Source: Myxococcales bacterium (lineage in GTDB: Bacteria; Myxococcota_A; UBA796; GCA-2862545). From it: a stretch of 38,283 nt of DNA. Every line of letters starts with the position of its first letter. Within the stretch, counting starts at the first letter, position 1. The stretch spans positions 1 through 38,283 of the forward strand of contig JAHQVJ010000226.1 in the NCBI GenBank assembly GCA_019634415.1, in the 5' to 3' direction. The translations under genes and the position numbers were made by a program. Shown piece after piece: positions 16,901 to 24,374 of the stretch. The notes under the pieces are model-generated. The model was given only the letters and a program-made list of their open reading frames with translations, did not search any database and had not been told where the DNA came from.

Positions 16901-18117
16901 CCGATGCGCGGCCAGAAGTCCGACGGCGTACTGACCGCGAGGCGCTCGCGATGCGCAGCCAGCACCTGCTCGGGGGTCTGCAGCGCCAGCGCCACCTGGT
17001 CGTGCAGCTGCTGCAGCGTGCCGTCGCGCGGACGCGCCTGCAGCGTGGGCAGCAGTACCTTCTGCGCCTCCCGCGAGCGCTCCTGGGCCAGCAGCAGCGC
17101 CACCTTGTGGCGCACCACCACGGGCAGATCCGGGGCGAGCTGGTGGGCGCGTGCGATCTCGGAGGCGCGCTCGCTGGCGTTGTCGAGCCCACCCGTGAGC
17201 AGCTCCACCGCGTACACGGCCTGGGCCGACGCCTCGTGGGTGCCGGCCGCGGCCTTGGCCCCCGCGACTTCGCCCGCCTCCAGCAGTGCTGCCACCCACT
17301 GACGCCGCACCGCGTTGCGTCCGCCGTCGGCCCGCACCAGCCGGCCCAGCACCTCGGCCGCCAGGCGGGCATCGCCGCGCGCGAGCAGCGCCTCTGCCAG
17401 GATCTCGGACGCGTCGACCTCGGCGGCCTTGGCATCCTCGGCCAGCAGCCGGCTACGGGCCAGCTCCAGGTGACCCGCCGCCACCAAGGCCTGCACGCGC
17501 GCCCCGAGCCGACCGTTCCGTGCCGCCTTGCGCAGCGGATGATCGGAGGCCAGCGACGCAGTCGCGTACTCGCGCGCCTCCTCGATGCGGTTGGCCGCCA
17601 GCAGCGCCAGGACCAGCCCTTCCGTGCCCCGCCCCGAGGCATCTGCCCGCTGGTACTGCACTCGAGCGGGCCCCACCTCGCCTGCAGCGAGCAGCGCATC
17701 GGCCAGGGCGAGCCCCACGTCGGTGCGCTTGGGGTACTGCTTCTGCAGCGCCTTCAGCGCTGCGATGGCCTCGGCCCGCGTGCCGGGCTCGGACGCGCGC
17801 GCGCGGGCGGCGCGGGTCGCCAGCACCACCTGCGCATCGGGCGACAGCGCTCGCGACGACAGCAGCGCGTCGTACAGATCGCGCCACCCGGTGTGCGCCC
17901 CCTCCGTCACCGCCAGATCGAACAGCTCGTCGAGCGCGTTCGCACCCACCGCGTCGTCGGTGGTCAGCCGCAGCAGCGCCACCGCCGCCTCGTCCGCCGA
18001 CGCCGACTCGTCCTGCACGAGCCCTCGGGCCACCGCCAGCCGGGCCCAGGGATCTTCCAGCCCCGTCTGGGGCCCCTGCGCGAAGGCCATCGCCACGCAC
18101 CACAGCCAGATGACCAT
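13954..18117 (-). CDS. bcsC: Cellulose synthase outer-membrane subunit BcsC
   Basis: 1387 residues, the size of known BcsC proteins. After a signal peptide (MVIWLWCVAMAFAQ) come about 970 residues of TPR-type helical pairs (many A..L...A motifs, e.g. NPRILHALGDTLMRHGKPADA), which form the periplasmic superhelix. From about residue 1005 to the end lies the BCSC_C beta-barrel domain: LPSGVVPEDQGPLVSG, then the hallmark YGDVGGGFVGRTGTVGENLLN region and repeated amphipathic strands. This barrel is the outer-membrane pore through which the glucan leaves. The ATG at 18117 shares one base with the stop of the GH8 gene (TGATG) and has GGGAGG just upstream. Its own stop overlaps the GH44 start. Confidence 0.92.
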   Translation of the reverse strand: MVIWLWCVAMAFAQGPQTGLEDPWARLAVARGLVQDESASADEAAVALLRLTTDDAVGANALDELFDLAVTEGAHTGWRDLYDALLSSRALSPDAQVVLATRAARARASEPGTRAEAIAALKALQKQYPKRTDVGLALADALLAAGEVGPARVQYQRADASGRGTEGLVLALLAANRIEEAREYATASLASDHPLRKAARNGRLGARVQALVAAGHLELARSRLLAEDAKAAEVDASEILAEALLARGDARLAAEVLGRLVRADGGRNAVRRQWVAALLEAGEVAGAKAAAGTHEASAQAVYAVELLTGGLDNASERASEIARAHQLAPDLPVVVRHKVALLLAQERSREAQKVLLPTLQARPRDGTLQQLHDQVALALQTPEQVLAAHRERLAVSTPSDFWPRIGALAGAHTLVAEHHKQAKRFDQARAHYQTALALQPQMAGYYAGIGGVLWASGQLDAAQRAYLVAHRRAPGDVASFESAVRIALAQGEVARAEELLASSRLRSPVVRKLQEDVAVAKLLQGITDALRDGLETDVRSAFQDLLVRFPDNPRILHALGDTLMRHGKPADAHKVYSRARVLDPANHWLTLAVAQAELDLERPDDAQLTLDDVPTGEDEHLDAALRTARARALRASGDRLHEDMGRDEEAFEAYSQSLQLAVDTWTLSSLAGLYLAHAQPSVALAFYDAAIEADHGNRAAKLGRITALQQLGRLPAARTALEDLGRRGAGVDVWQIQDSMEIQQALQDVDHWVLKGDLRRARQQLDQVASRHPESPHVDAAMGSLMLVQGQAGMALQRAERALLVDPKHGRALAVAMDAGLQLSRMNDVVRLMEGALDAGGGEPARVALENALFASRVETAVQLAKDGRRRQAEQELADLQDAVSDNPDHWALLGGGYLEMDLAARALEIYDRSLEREPEHVPSLIGRASAREALGSPGEAARLLADAYEEVSDARIGIALAQVQGRLGRFKQAKSTLQEVREGDRTTRAASERRFGRIEPLPVVPLPSGVVPEDQGPLVSGALAGRVSKSEIDALDAELSSNHYPYGDVGGGFVGRTGTVGENLLNSAVMGAALGDFYAGPFRLQADVLSVLVDNGGAEEIGVSAAIGVRSPAHSRIGFDVRVGTSPLGFTIGNYLTWLGQLTASVGPHVTVGADTGRAPVTDSLLSWAGTTDEATGTRFGMASSTWGGGWISMNNPNLTDGGVRFRAGFVDALGMERNGRQQIDAWGGQSIGDEVVTIRIGGNFAWIANDRQIDGFEVGGAGVFSPRSYTVGLVRGDVDWTPSIGGTQVCATGAVGVQSMTGEASPYFQPGVFRAFEMGAGLRLPLADAWKVGLDAKNQSMGNVWSQTTVVFRIGHVPGWTGRRSYADVSPIHGTGLSGSMVCGP

Positions 18118-19262
18118 CAGGGCCTCCCGTCGAAGCGGCCGATGGGGGTGGGACCTCGGCCGGTCTTGTTGCTCCACAGCGCCGATCCGAACCAGACCCA
18201 GTTGTGGGCGTAGTAGTCGTCGGCGGGCCCCCAGCCGTGCACCGTGCGGGCGGCCAGGATCACCTCGTTGTACAGGCCCTTGGCGTCATCGGGGGCCACG
18301 ATCCCCCAGGCCGGTAGCAGGGCACCGTACATGCCCAGGTAGTCGTAGTCGCGACCCGCGCTGCCGTCGGCCTCGATCACGGCGGGCAAGGACCCGTCGC
18401 GATGCCAGCGGACGCGCAGGTGATCGAGACGCCCGAGCAGCGCCCGCGCCCGCGCCTCGTCGTACCAGCGCACCTCGGCGGCGAGCATCCAGGGGATCCG
18501 CATGGCCTCGAAGCCGTAGCGGGTCTCGACGGGATGCCCGTCGGGTGGCGGCACCACGGCACCCGTCACCGCGTCGAGCCAGGCCCAGTCGGGCGGCAGG
18601 CCCCCCTCGGGGGTGACGGCGTCGAGCAACCAGTAGGTGTCGTCCACCAGCTGCATCCAGGGGCGCTCCGGCTCCACCTGGGCGAACACCCGGTAGGCGA
18701 AGGGTAGGCTGTAGGAGGGGTTGACCTTGATGGCGGGCTGGTTGGCTGCCCATGGGCCGGGCAGCAGCACCAGCCGGTCCGCCACCGTGACGATCTCACT
18801 CGTCCACAGGGCGTCCAACAGGGCCAGCGCCTGGGTGCGCATGCTCGGATCGTCGAAGCGCTTCGAGCCCAGCAGCAAGGCGTAGGCGATGATGACGTCG
18901 GCGTCCGACGCCGGGTTGGGATCGAGCACCCCCCAGCTGCCATCCTCGCGCTGGCCCCACTTCCAGGCGGGGAGCGCTCCGGAATTCCCCGCTTGGAGAT
19001 TGGCTTCCATCCAGCTGCGCGTCTGCTGGAACGTGTCGCGGTCGCCCACCCAGACGGCCCGGAGCATGGCGTAGGACTGCCCCTCCGAGGTGGTGATGCC
19101 CCCGCCGGCTCGATCCACCACGCGCCCGTCGGGCTGCACGAAGTGGCCGGCGTACTCCTGGAAGGTCGCCCGCACCTCGGCCTTTCCGGGAGGCCCCGCC
19201 GCCCGCGCCGCCAGACACGCCACCGCCACCGACATCGGCGCCAGCCAGACCCACCGCCTCAC
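18117..19262 (-). CDS. bcsZ: Periplasmic GH8 endoglucanase BcsZ-like
   Basis: 381 residues from a GTG at 19262 overlapping the bcsB stop (GTGA); this start opens a signal peptide (RRWVWLAPMSVAVACLAARA). GH8 features are the acid Glu60 in TTSEGQSYAMLRA, the substrate-binding NPASDADVIIAYALL (about 116-130) and Trp-rich cleft segments (PAWKWGQ). BcsZ trims or releases nascent cellulose in the periplasm and is common in bcs operons. One oddity: where the known enzymes have the base Asp in a YDAxR-type motif, this protein reads GFEAMRIPW (Glu251), an Asp-to-Glu change that could slow hydrolysis or mark a subfamily with another base. Activity on cellulose is therefore likely but not certain. Confidence 0.9.
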   Translation of the reverse strand: MRRWVWLAPMSVAVACLAARAAGPPGKAEVRATFQEYAGHFVQPDGRVVDRAGGGITTSEGQSYAMLRAVWVGDRDTFQQTRSWMEANLQAGNSGALPAWKWGQREDGSWGVLDPNPASDADVIIAYALLLGSKRFDDPSMRTQALALLDALWTSEIVTVADRLVLLPGPWAANQPAIKVNPSYSLPFAYRVFAQVEPERPWMQLVDDTYWLLDAVTPEGGLPPDWAWLDAVTGAVVPPPDGHPVETRYGFEAMRIPWMLAAEVRWYDEARARALLGRLDHLRVRWHRDGSLPAVIEADGSAGRDYDYLGMYGALLPAWGIVAPDDAKGLYNEVILAARTVHGWGPADDYYAHNWVWFGSALWSNKTGRGPTPIGRFDGRP

Positions 19263-21352
19263 ACCTGCCCCCCGAACCGCTCGGCCCAGCGACGCACGCT
19301 GAAGGCGAAGAGCAGCGCGCCGAGCACCCCCACCACGCCCCACGACGCCCAGTTGCGCTGCAGCACGAGCTGCGCCCGGGTGAGCCTGGGGATGTCGCCC
19401 ACCTGCCGGGGCGACTGGGTGGTGGAGCTCACGATGCGGCCCGAGGGCGTGAACACCGCCAGGTTGCGATCGAGCTTCGAGAGGGTGCGGCCCGCGCCCA
19501 GGCCGGTCACCAGCGTCTTCAGCCCTTGGACGTCGGGGCCCTTGAGCACCAGCAGCACGTGGTCGGTGCTGCCGTGCAGCCGCTGCTCCACGTAGGGCAC
19601 CCCCACCCCCGCCGAGGCACGCCCCTCGGCGACGTCGCCCGGCGGCGACAGCGCCTGCTCCGCCACCAGCGCGTTGAACCAGCTGTGGGGACGCTGGCCG
19701 ACCAGCAGCACGCGATGCTCCCGCACCGTCTCGCGCTGCGCCTGGGTGGCCGTGGCCACCGTCAGCTCCGGGGTCTCCGCCACCGACCAGGCCCCCATGC
19801 GCGCCGCCATCGCCACGGCCGCCGAGATCTCGTCGCCCGAGGGCTCGTCGGCCAGCACCAGCTGCACCGGCCCCGCCTCCAGGTTGAAGGGCCAGCCCCG
19901 GAAGCGCAGGCGGCCCAGATCCGGCAGCATCGCGTAGTGGTCGTGCGGGATGCGCACCGTGGAGGAGGCGTACAGCGTGGCCCAGTGGGTCTCGTCGGGG
20001 TGCCACTCGCAGGTGTCGTAGTCGTCGGGGAACAGGTGGAACGCCACGTCGAGATGGGAGTGGGGCTCCACCACGTCGGCGGGCAGCCGCACCCGCAGCG
20101 ACGTGCTCGCCTCGCCACTCGCGTAGTCCAGCGGCACGCTGCGCAGGGTCACCCCGTTGAGCCGCACCTCCATGGTGGACAGCGACGTGTCGAGGCCGGC
20201 GCTGTAGCCGTACTCGAGCCACACCACGCCCCCCGAGGGGCTGATCGCGGCGTCTCCCTCCATGTACAGGGGCACGCGGAACTGCGGCGCGTAGTAGCCC
20301 CGCACCGTCTGGTCGGTGAGCCCGATGTCGGCCAGGGTGACCTCGTCGCGATCGATGGGACGAGGCACCTGGCTGCTCGGCGGCGGGCGGGTGTCCGTCA
20401 GGCGCTGCACCGGCGCCACCGAGCCCGTGAGGCGCTGGTAGCGGGGGTTGGCGTTGAGCGCCTGAGCCGCTGAGATCACGTCCTGTGAGCGAAAGCCCGT
20501 CACCACGAGCACCGCGAGGGTGGGATGGTGGGGGTTGGGCACCACGGCCACCAGGCCCTTGACCTGCCCCAGCTCCGACAGGTCCACCAGATCCGCCAGG
20601 CCCGGGTGCTCCTCGGGGGTTCCCACGATCACGGCGTGGGTGGTGGCATCGGCCAGATCGGAGACGGCGGGCGCCATCCGCAGGCCACGGTAGTCCGTGA
20701 GCCGACCCAGGCCGAAGCCCAGCAAGCCAGCCGCCGTCAGGGTCTGATCGGACGCCGACGCCCCCGTCACCCAGGTCAGCTCCGCCGGGCCGAAGCCGAA
20801 CTCGTCGAAGAACGGGAACGGGTACTCGAGCAGCTCCCCCTGCACCGGGATGTCCACCACCTCGAAGCGCAGCTTGGAGTAGCGACTCACCCGCGTCCAC
20901 AGGGCCAGATCGTACGGATCCTGGCACTGCTCCGTCTTGCGGTGCGTGCCGGCGAAGGTCAGGCGGTTGTACTCCTGCAGGGAGTCCGCCGGAATCGTGG
21001 CCACGAGCACGCCCTCGTCGGTGTTCTCCGACGACAGGGCCGCACTGGTGACGGGCACGTCGTTGAGCAGCACCGTGAGGTTGCTCTGATCGGCGAGCAG
21101 CTCCGCCGAGTGCTCGAAGTAGATGTGCAGCTCGGGGTCGGCCGACAGCTGCCAGCTACGCGGCAGGCGGAAGTCGGTGGAGGCGAAGCCCCGCAGCCCC
21201 AGCAGCATCAGATCCTGCTCGACGTACATCCCCTCGTGGAAGGGCACCTCCACCACCCGCGTCTGCGCAGGGGGTTCCTGCACCTCGGCGGTCGGTGGTG
21301 CCTCCGCGGGCTCGGCGAGGGCCATCGAGCACAGCACGACCAACGTCATCAC
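19259..21352 (-). CDS. bcsB: Cellulose synthase regulatory/periplasmic subunit BcsB
   Basis: 697 residues. It has a signal peptide (VVLCSMALAEPAEA), then alternating jelly-roll carbohydrate-binding and flavodoxin-like domains as in BcsB: FASTDFRLPRSWQL near residue 57, HIYFEHSAELLADQSNLTVLLNDVPV, a central YYAPQFRVPLYMEGDAAISP block, and a second sugar-binding module. It ends in one transmembrane helix (WGVVGVLGALLFAFSV), the anchor that packs against BcsA. BcsB guides the glucan through the periplasm and is essential for synthase activity in characterised systems. The start is either GTG 21352 or ATG 21349; both overlap the bcsA stop, so translation is coupled. Confidence 0.92.
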   Translation of the reverse strand: MMTLVVLCSMALAEPAEAPPTAEVQEPPAQTRVVEVPFHEGMYVEQDLMLLGLRGFASTDFRLPRSWQLSADPELHIYFEHSAELLADQSNLTVLLNDVPVTSAALSSENTDEGVLVATIPADSLQEYNRLTFAGTHRKTEQCQDPYDLALWTRVSRYSKLRFEVVDIPVQGELLEYPFPFFDEFGFGPAELTWVTGASASDQTLTAAGLLGFGLGRLTDYRGLRMAPAVSDLADATTHAVIVGTPEEHPGLADLVDLSELGQVKGLVAVVPNPHHPTLAVLVVTGFRSQDVISAAQALNANPRYQRLTGSVAPVQRLTDTRPPPSSQVPRPIDRDEVTLADIGLTDQTVRGYYAPQFRVPLYMEGDAAISPSGGVVWLEYGYSAGLDTSLSTMEVRLNGVTLRSVPLDYASGEASTSLRVRLPADVVEPHSHLDVAFHLFPDDYDTCEWHPDETHWATLYASSTVRIPHDHYAMLPDLGRLRFRGWPFNLEAGPVQLVLADEPSGDEISAAVAMAARMGAWSVAETPELTVATATQAQRETVREHRVLLVGQRPHSWFNALVAEQALSPPGDVAEGRASAGVGVPYVEQRLHGSTDHVLLVLKGPDVQGLKTLVTGLGAGRTLSKLDRNLAVFTPSGRIVSSTTQSPRQVGDIPRLTRAQLVLQRNWASWGVVGVLGALLFAFSVRRWAERFGGQV

Positions 21353-24303
21353 AGGTCTCCCGGGTTTCGAATCGCGGCGGCCAACATGCGAGAGGCCTGA
21401 TCGAGCCGCTCCTCCGCCTTGGTCGCGAGCGGCGGCACCAGCGACAGATCGGCCTGACGCCGGTAGGCCTCGCCGGCCTCCTGAAGCGCCATCACGGCCT
21501 CGTCCAGCAGCACCACCACCTCGTGGAACTCCGGATCGTCGCGTCGCTCCAGCTCACCGGCGTAGCGCGCGGACCACAGGCGCTTGCTCCAGTCCCTGGG
21601 CAGCGCGGGCGCCAGCGGGAGCATGGCCCAATTCAGCTGACGATGCAGCGAGCGCAGCTGCCGATGGGCGGAGGCGAGCTCCCCCACCCGTGTGGGCGTC
21701 ACCCGGTCCTCGCTGACCTTCTCGAGCTGGCCGTACAGCGGGTCCACCACGGGCTTCCAGCCCACGGCGAGCACGATGGCCAGGGCGAGCAGCGGCATGG
21801 CGAAGAAGCCACGCGACAGCTCGCCCATGCGCTGCCACAGCGGGGCGGGCACGGAGGCAGCGGACTCCACCTCCTGCAGGGTGGGCATCTCGCTGCCGCA
21901 CTGGCTGCAGGTGTGCAGCACGGCGAGCTGCTTGCCCCCACAGGTGGAGCACGTGCGGCTCTCCGCGAAGGCGGTGAGGTGGTCTCCGCGATGGTCCACC
22001 TCTGGGTTGCGGCCCGTCAGGTGGTTGAAGGCCACGCGCAGCGGGGTGACCAGCACGTCCACCGCGCTCCGAAGCGGATCGTCTTCCACGAAGCGCTCGT
22101 GCGTCCACCGGGTGGGGTCGGTGAACATGGTCTCGATGATGCGGATGCGGGTGTCGGGGGAGACGTCGTCGAAGGCGAGCCCCGCCACGCGGCGCTCCTC
22201 CTCCCCTTCCTCGCGCTGGCTCACCACGCGGGCGTCGACGGTCACGGGCTCGCCGGTGGGGGTCTCGAACATCAGGCGCACCCGCTCCGACAGCGGGGTG
22301 GAGGTGTCGAGCATCAGGCGGGCCCCGCGCTCCGACAGATCCACCACCCGCGCCCCTCGCGGCTCGGGTGCAGGAGGTGCGGGGCACGGCGTGGCACCGG
22401 CAGCCAGCCCCGTGGGCAGGGTGGGCGGCGGCGGTGGCTGCACGAAGGTGCCGTCCGTCGTGGTGGGGGCCACCCCCGGTAGCTCCACCACCCGGGCGGC
22501 CACGTCCACGGGGATCCGGTCGAAGCCTCGGCGCTGCGGCCGCTCCACCGCCACCGTGAGCGCCGACGACAGCACCATCAGGTTGTAGATGTTCCACACC
22601 GCGGCCACCACGATGGTGTCCCAGTGCGAGGGAGCCGAGGCGATGCGCCACGGCGTCACGAACAGGCTCGCGAGCGTCAGCGCGTACAGCACCAGCATGG
22701 GCCTCGCGCTGCGCCAGTCGAACTCCGCGCGGGTGACCTCGCCGCCCTTCGGCGTCACGTTGAAGGTGCCGAAGCGCGGCATCACCATGGCCACGGTGGT
22801 GACCCACGACGTGTACCAGGCGATGGAGGTCTCGTAGACCTCGGGCCAGAAGCTGTAGCGCGCGTTGCGGTTCACCGAGGCCGTGCACGCGCCCACCAGG
22901 AACAGGTGGGGCAAGGCGTAGATCAGCACCTGCCGAACGTCGGCGTTGAGCGGGTGCAGCCCGAAGAGCAGGAACGCGCTCGGGGCCAGCAGATAGACCA
23001 GGCGCGGCAGGCCGAACAGGAAGTGGGCGGCGGCGTTGAAGTAGTTGAACCGCTGTGCGAGCGTCAGGCCCTTGCGGGTGAGCGGGTTGTCGAGGCGCAG
23101 GATCTGCGCCATGCCGCGCGCCCAGCGGATCCGCTGCTGCACGTGGAAGCCGAACTTCTCCGTGGCGAGCCCGGCGGCCTGCGGGATGTCGAGGTAGCGC
23201 GACTCCCAGCCCTCGCCGTGCAGCTTCAGGGCCGTGTGGGCGTCCTCGGTGACGGTCTCCTGGGCGATGCCCCCCACCCCGAGCAGCGCCTTGCGTCGCA
23301 GCACCGCGCAGGAGCCACAGAAGAACGCCGAGTTCCAGAAGTCGTTGCCCTTCTGGATCCGGTGGTAGAAGAGGTGCTGCTCGGGCGGCATGCGCCCCTC
23401 GCGGAACAGGTTCCGCTCGAAGGGATCGGGGTTGTAGAAGTGGTGCGGGGTCTGCACCAGCGCCACGTCGTCGTCGGCCACGAAGAAGCCCACGGTGCTC
23501 TGCAGGAAGGAGCGCACCGGCACGTGATCAGCGTCGAAGATGGCCACCAGATCGCCCGTGGTCCGCTGCAGGGCGTGGTTGATGTTGCCGGCCTTCGCCC
23601 CCTTGTTGTTGGGCCGTCGCACCGAGTGGCAGCCCACCTCCTCCGCCAGCGCCGCCACCGCGTCTCGCCGGGCCGCCAGCTCCGCGGCCTTCTTGGCGTT
23701 CTTGTGGGCCCGCGGCGTGTCGTCGAGGATGTAGACCTGTTTGTGCGGGTAGTCGATGGCCACCGCCCCCACCACCGTGCGCCGCAGCACGTCGATGGGC
23801 TCGTTGTAGGTGGGGATGAAGATGTCGACGCTGGGCAGCTGATCGGGGTGGCCCGTGAGCGGAACGGGCCGCCGGTCGGTGACGATGGCGGTCTGGAAGT
23901 AGCCGCCCACCAGGATCAGGAAGCCGTACAGCTCGGCGCCGAACAGGGCGATGGAGAGCAGCCCGTCGGCCGTCAGCTCGAGGTACAGCGTCTCGGTGCC
24001 GCGCCAGTACAGGTAGCGCCCCGAGGCCGCCACCGACAGCAGCATGGCGGCGATGCGCAGCTTGGGGAAGCGACGCAGCAGCAACAGCCCCACGCCCATC
24101 AGCCCCACGGACAGCCCGAGGTGGGCGCCGAGCGGGAGGTGCACCAGAGCGTACGAGCCCAGGGGCAACAGGGCGAGGAGCAAGGCGACGAGCGGCACCG
24201 CCCCGCTGTCTGCGAGGCGGTGCTGCCAGTCGACGACGACGTGCTCACCCTCCTGGGACGGGGGCGGCGGCGGCGGCGTCGCTTTTGGCTGGGACTGGCC
24301 CAT
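21349..24303 (-). CDS. bcsA: Cellulose synthase catalytic subunit BcsA with unusual C-terminal extension
   Basis: 984 residues, longer than typical BcsA. The GT2 core has DD (194-195), DAD (257-259), TED (352-354) and QRIRW (390-394), plus the gating loop FNVTPKG (514-520) and about eight membrane helices. It polymerises UDP-glucose into beta-1,4-glucan and threads it across the inner membrane. The PilZ domain follows: RGFDR (592-596) and DLSERG (655-660) match the RxxxR and DxSxxG c-di-GMP motifs, so allosteric activation is expected. A Pro-rich insertion of about 45 residues (607-650) separates the two motifs. After PilZ an additional 230 residues hold a zinc ribbon with Cys785, 788, 799 and 802, another membrane helix (about 832-849) and a helical tail. 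This part is not in standard BcsA and its role is unknown. ATG 24303 has GGAG five bases upstream, inside a hairpin. Confidence 0.95.
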   Translation of the reverse strand: MGQSQPKATPPPPPPSQEGEHVVVDWQHRLADSGAVPLVALLLALLPLGSYALVHLPLGAHLGLSVGLMGVGLLLLRRFPKLRIAAMLLSVAASGRYLYWRGTETLYLELTADGLLSIALFGAELYGFLILVGGYFQTAIVTDRRPVPLTGHPDQLPSVDIFIPTYNEPIDVLRRTVVGAVAIDYPHKQVYILDDTPRAHKNAKKAAELAARRDAVAALAEEVGCHSVRRPNNKGAKAGNINHALQRTTGDLVAIFDADHVPVRSFLQSTVGFFVADDDVALVQTPHHFYNPDPFERNLFREGRMPPEQHLFYHRIQKGNDFWNSAFFCGSCAVLRRKALLGVGGIAQETVTEDAHTALKLHGEGWESRYLDIPQAAGLATEKFGFHVQQRIRWARGMAQILRLDNPLTRKGLTLAQRFNYFNAAAHFLFGLPRLVYLLAPSAFLLFGLHPLNADVRQVLIYALPHLFLVGACTASVNRNARYSFWPEVYETSIAWYTSWVTTVAMVMPRFGTFNVTPKGGEVTRAEFDWRSARPMLVLYALTLASLFVTPWRIASAPSHWDTIVVAAVWNIYNLMVLSSALTVAVERPQRRGFDRIPVDVAARVVELPGVAPTTTDGTFVQPPPPPTLPTGLAAGATPCPAPPAPEPRGARVVDLSERGARLMLDTSTPLSERVRLMFETPTGEPVTVDARVVSQREEGEEERRVAGLAFDDVSPDTRIRIIETMFTDPTRWTHERFVEDDPLRSAVDVLVTPLRVAFNHLTGRNPEVDHRGDHLTAFAESRTCSTCGGKQLAVLHTCSQCGSEMPTLQEVESAASVPAPLWQRMGELSRGFFAMPLLALAIVLAVGWKPVVDPLYGQLEKVSEDRVTPTRVGELASAHRQLRSLHRQLNWAMLPLAPALPRDWSKRLWSARYAGELERRDDPEFHEVVVLLDEAVMALQEAGEAYRRQADLSLVPPLATKAEERLDQASRMLAAAIRNPGDL

Positions 24304-24306
24304 CGG

Positions 24307-24338
24307 GGCTCCGGACGGAGATGAACCCCTCCGGAGCC
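24307..24338 (-). promoter_or_regulatory. Hairpin that buries the bcsA ribosome-binding site
   Basis: On the minus strand, GGCTCCGGA (24338-24330) pairs perfectly with TCCGGAGCC (24315-24307) around a 14-base loop. The GGAG that serves as Shine-Dalgarno for bcsA (5 bases before the ATG at 24303) lies in the downstream arm. The stem could limit bcsA translation until opened, or be the processing/attenuation point after the first gene. No T-run follows, so a simple terminator is less likely. Confidence 0.5.
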
Positions 24339-24374
24339 GGCACGCTCACGCGCGCCGGGTGCCCGACGGGGTCG

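Noticed and set aside
13993..18213. Very long open frame on the plus strand opposite bcsC
   Set aside because: It mirrors the bcsC coding strand in a GC-rich genome; its translation is His/Gly/Arg/Val-rich without domains, whereas the minus strand gives clear TPRs and a BCSC_C barrel.
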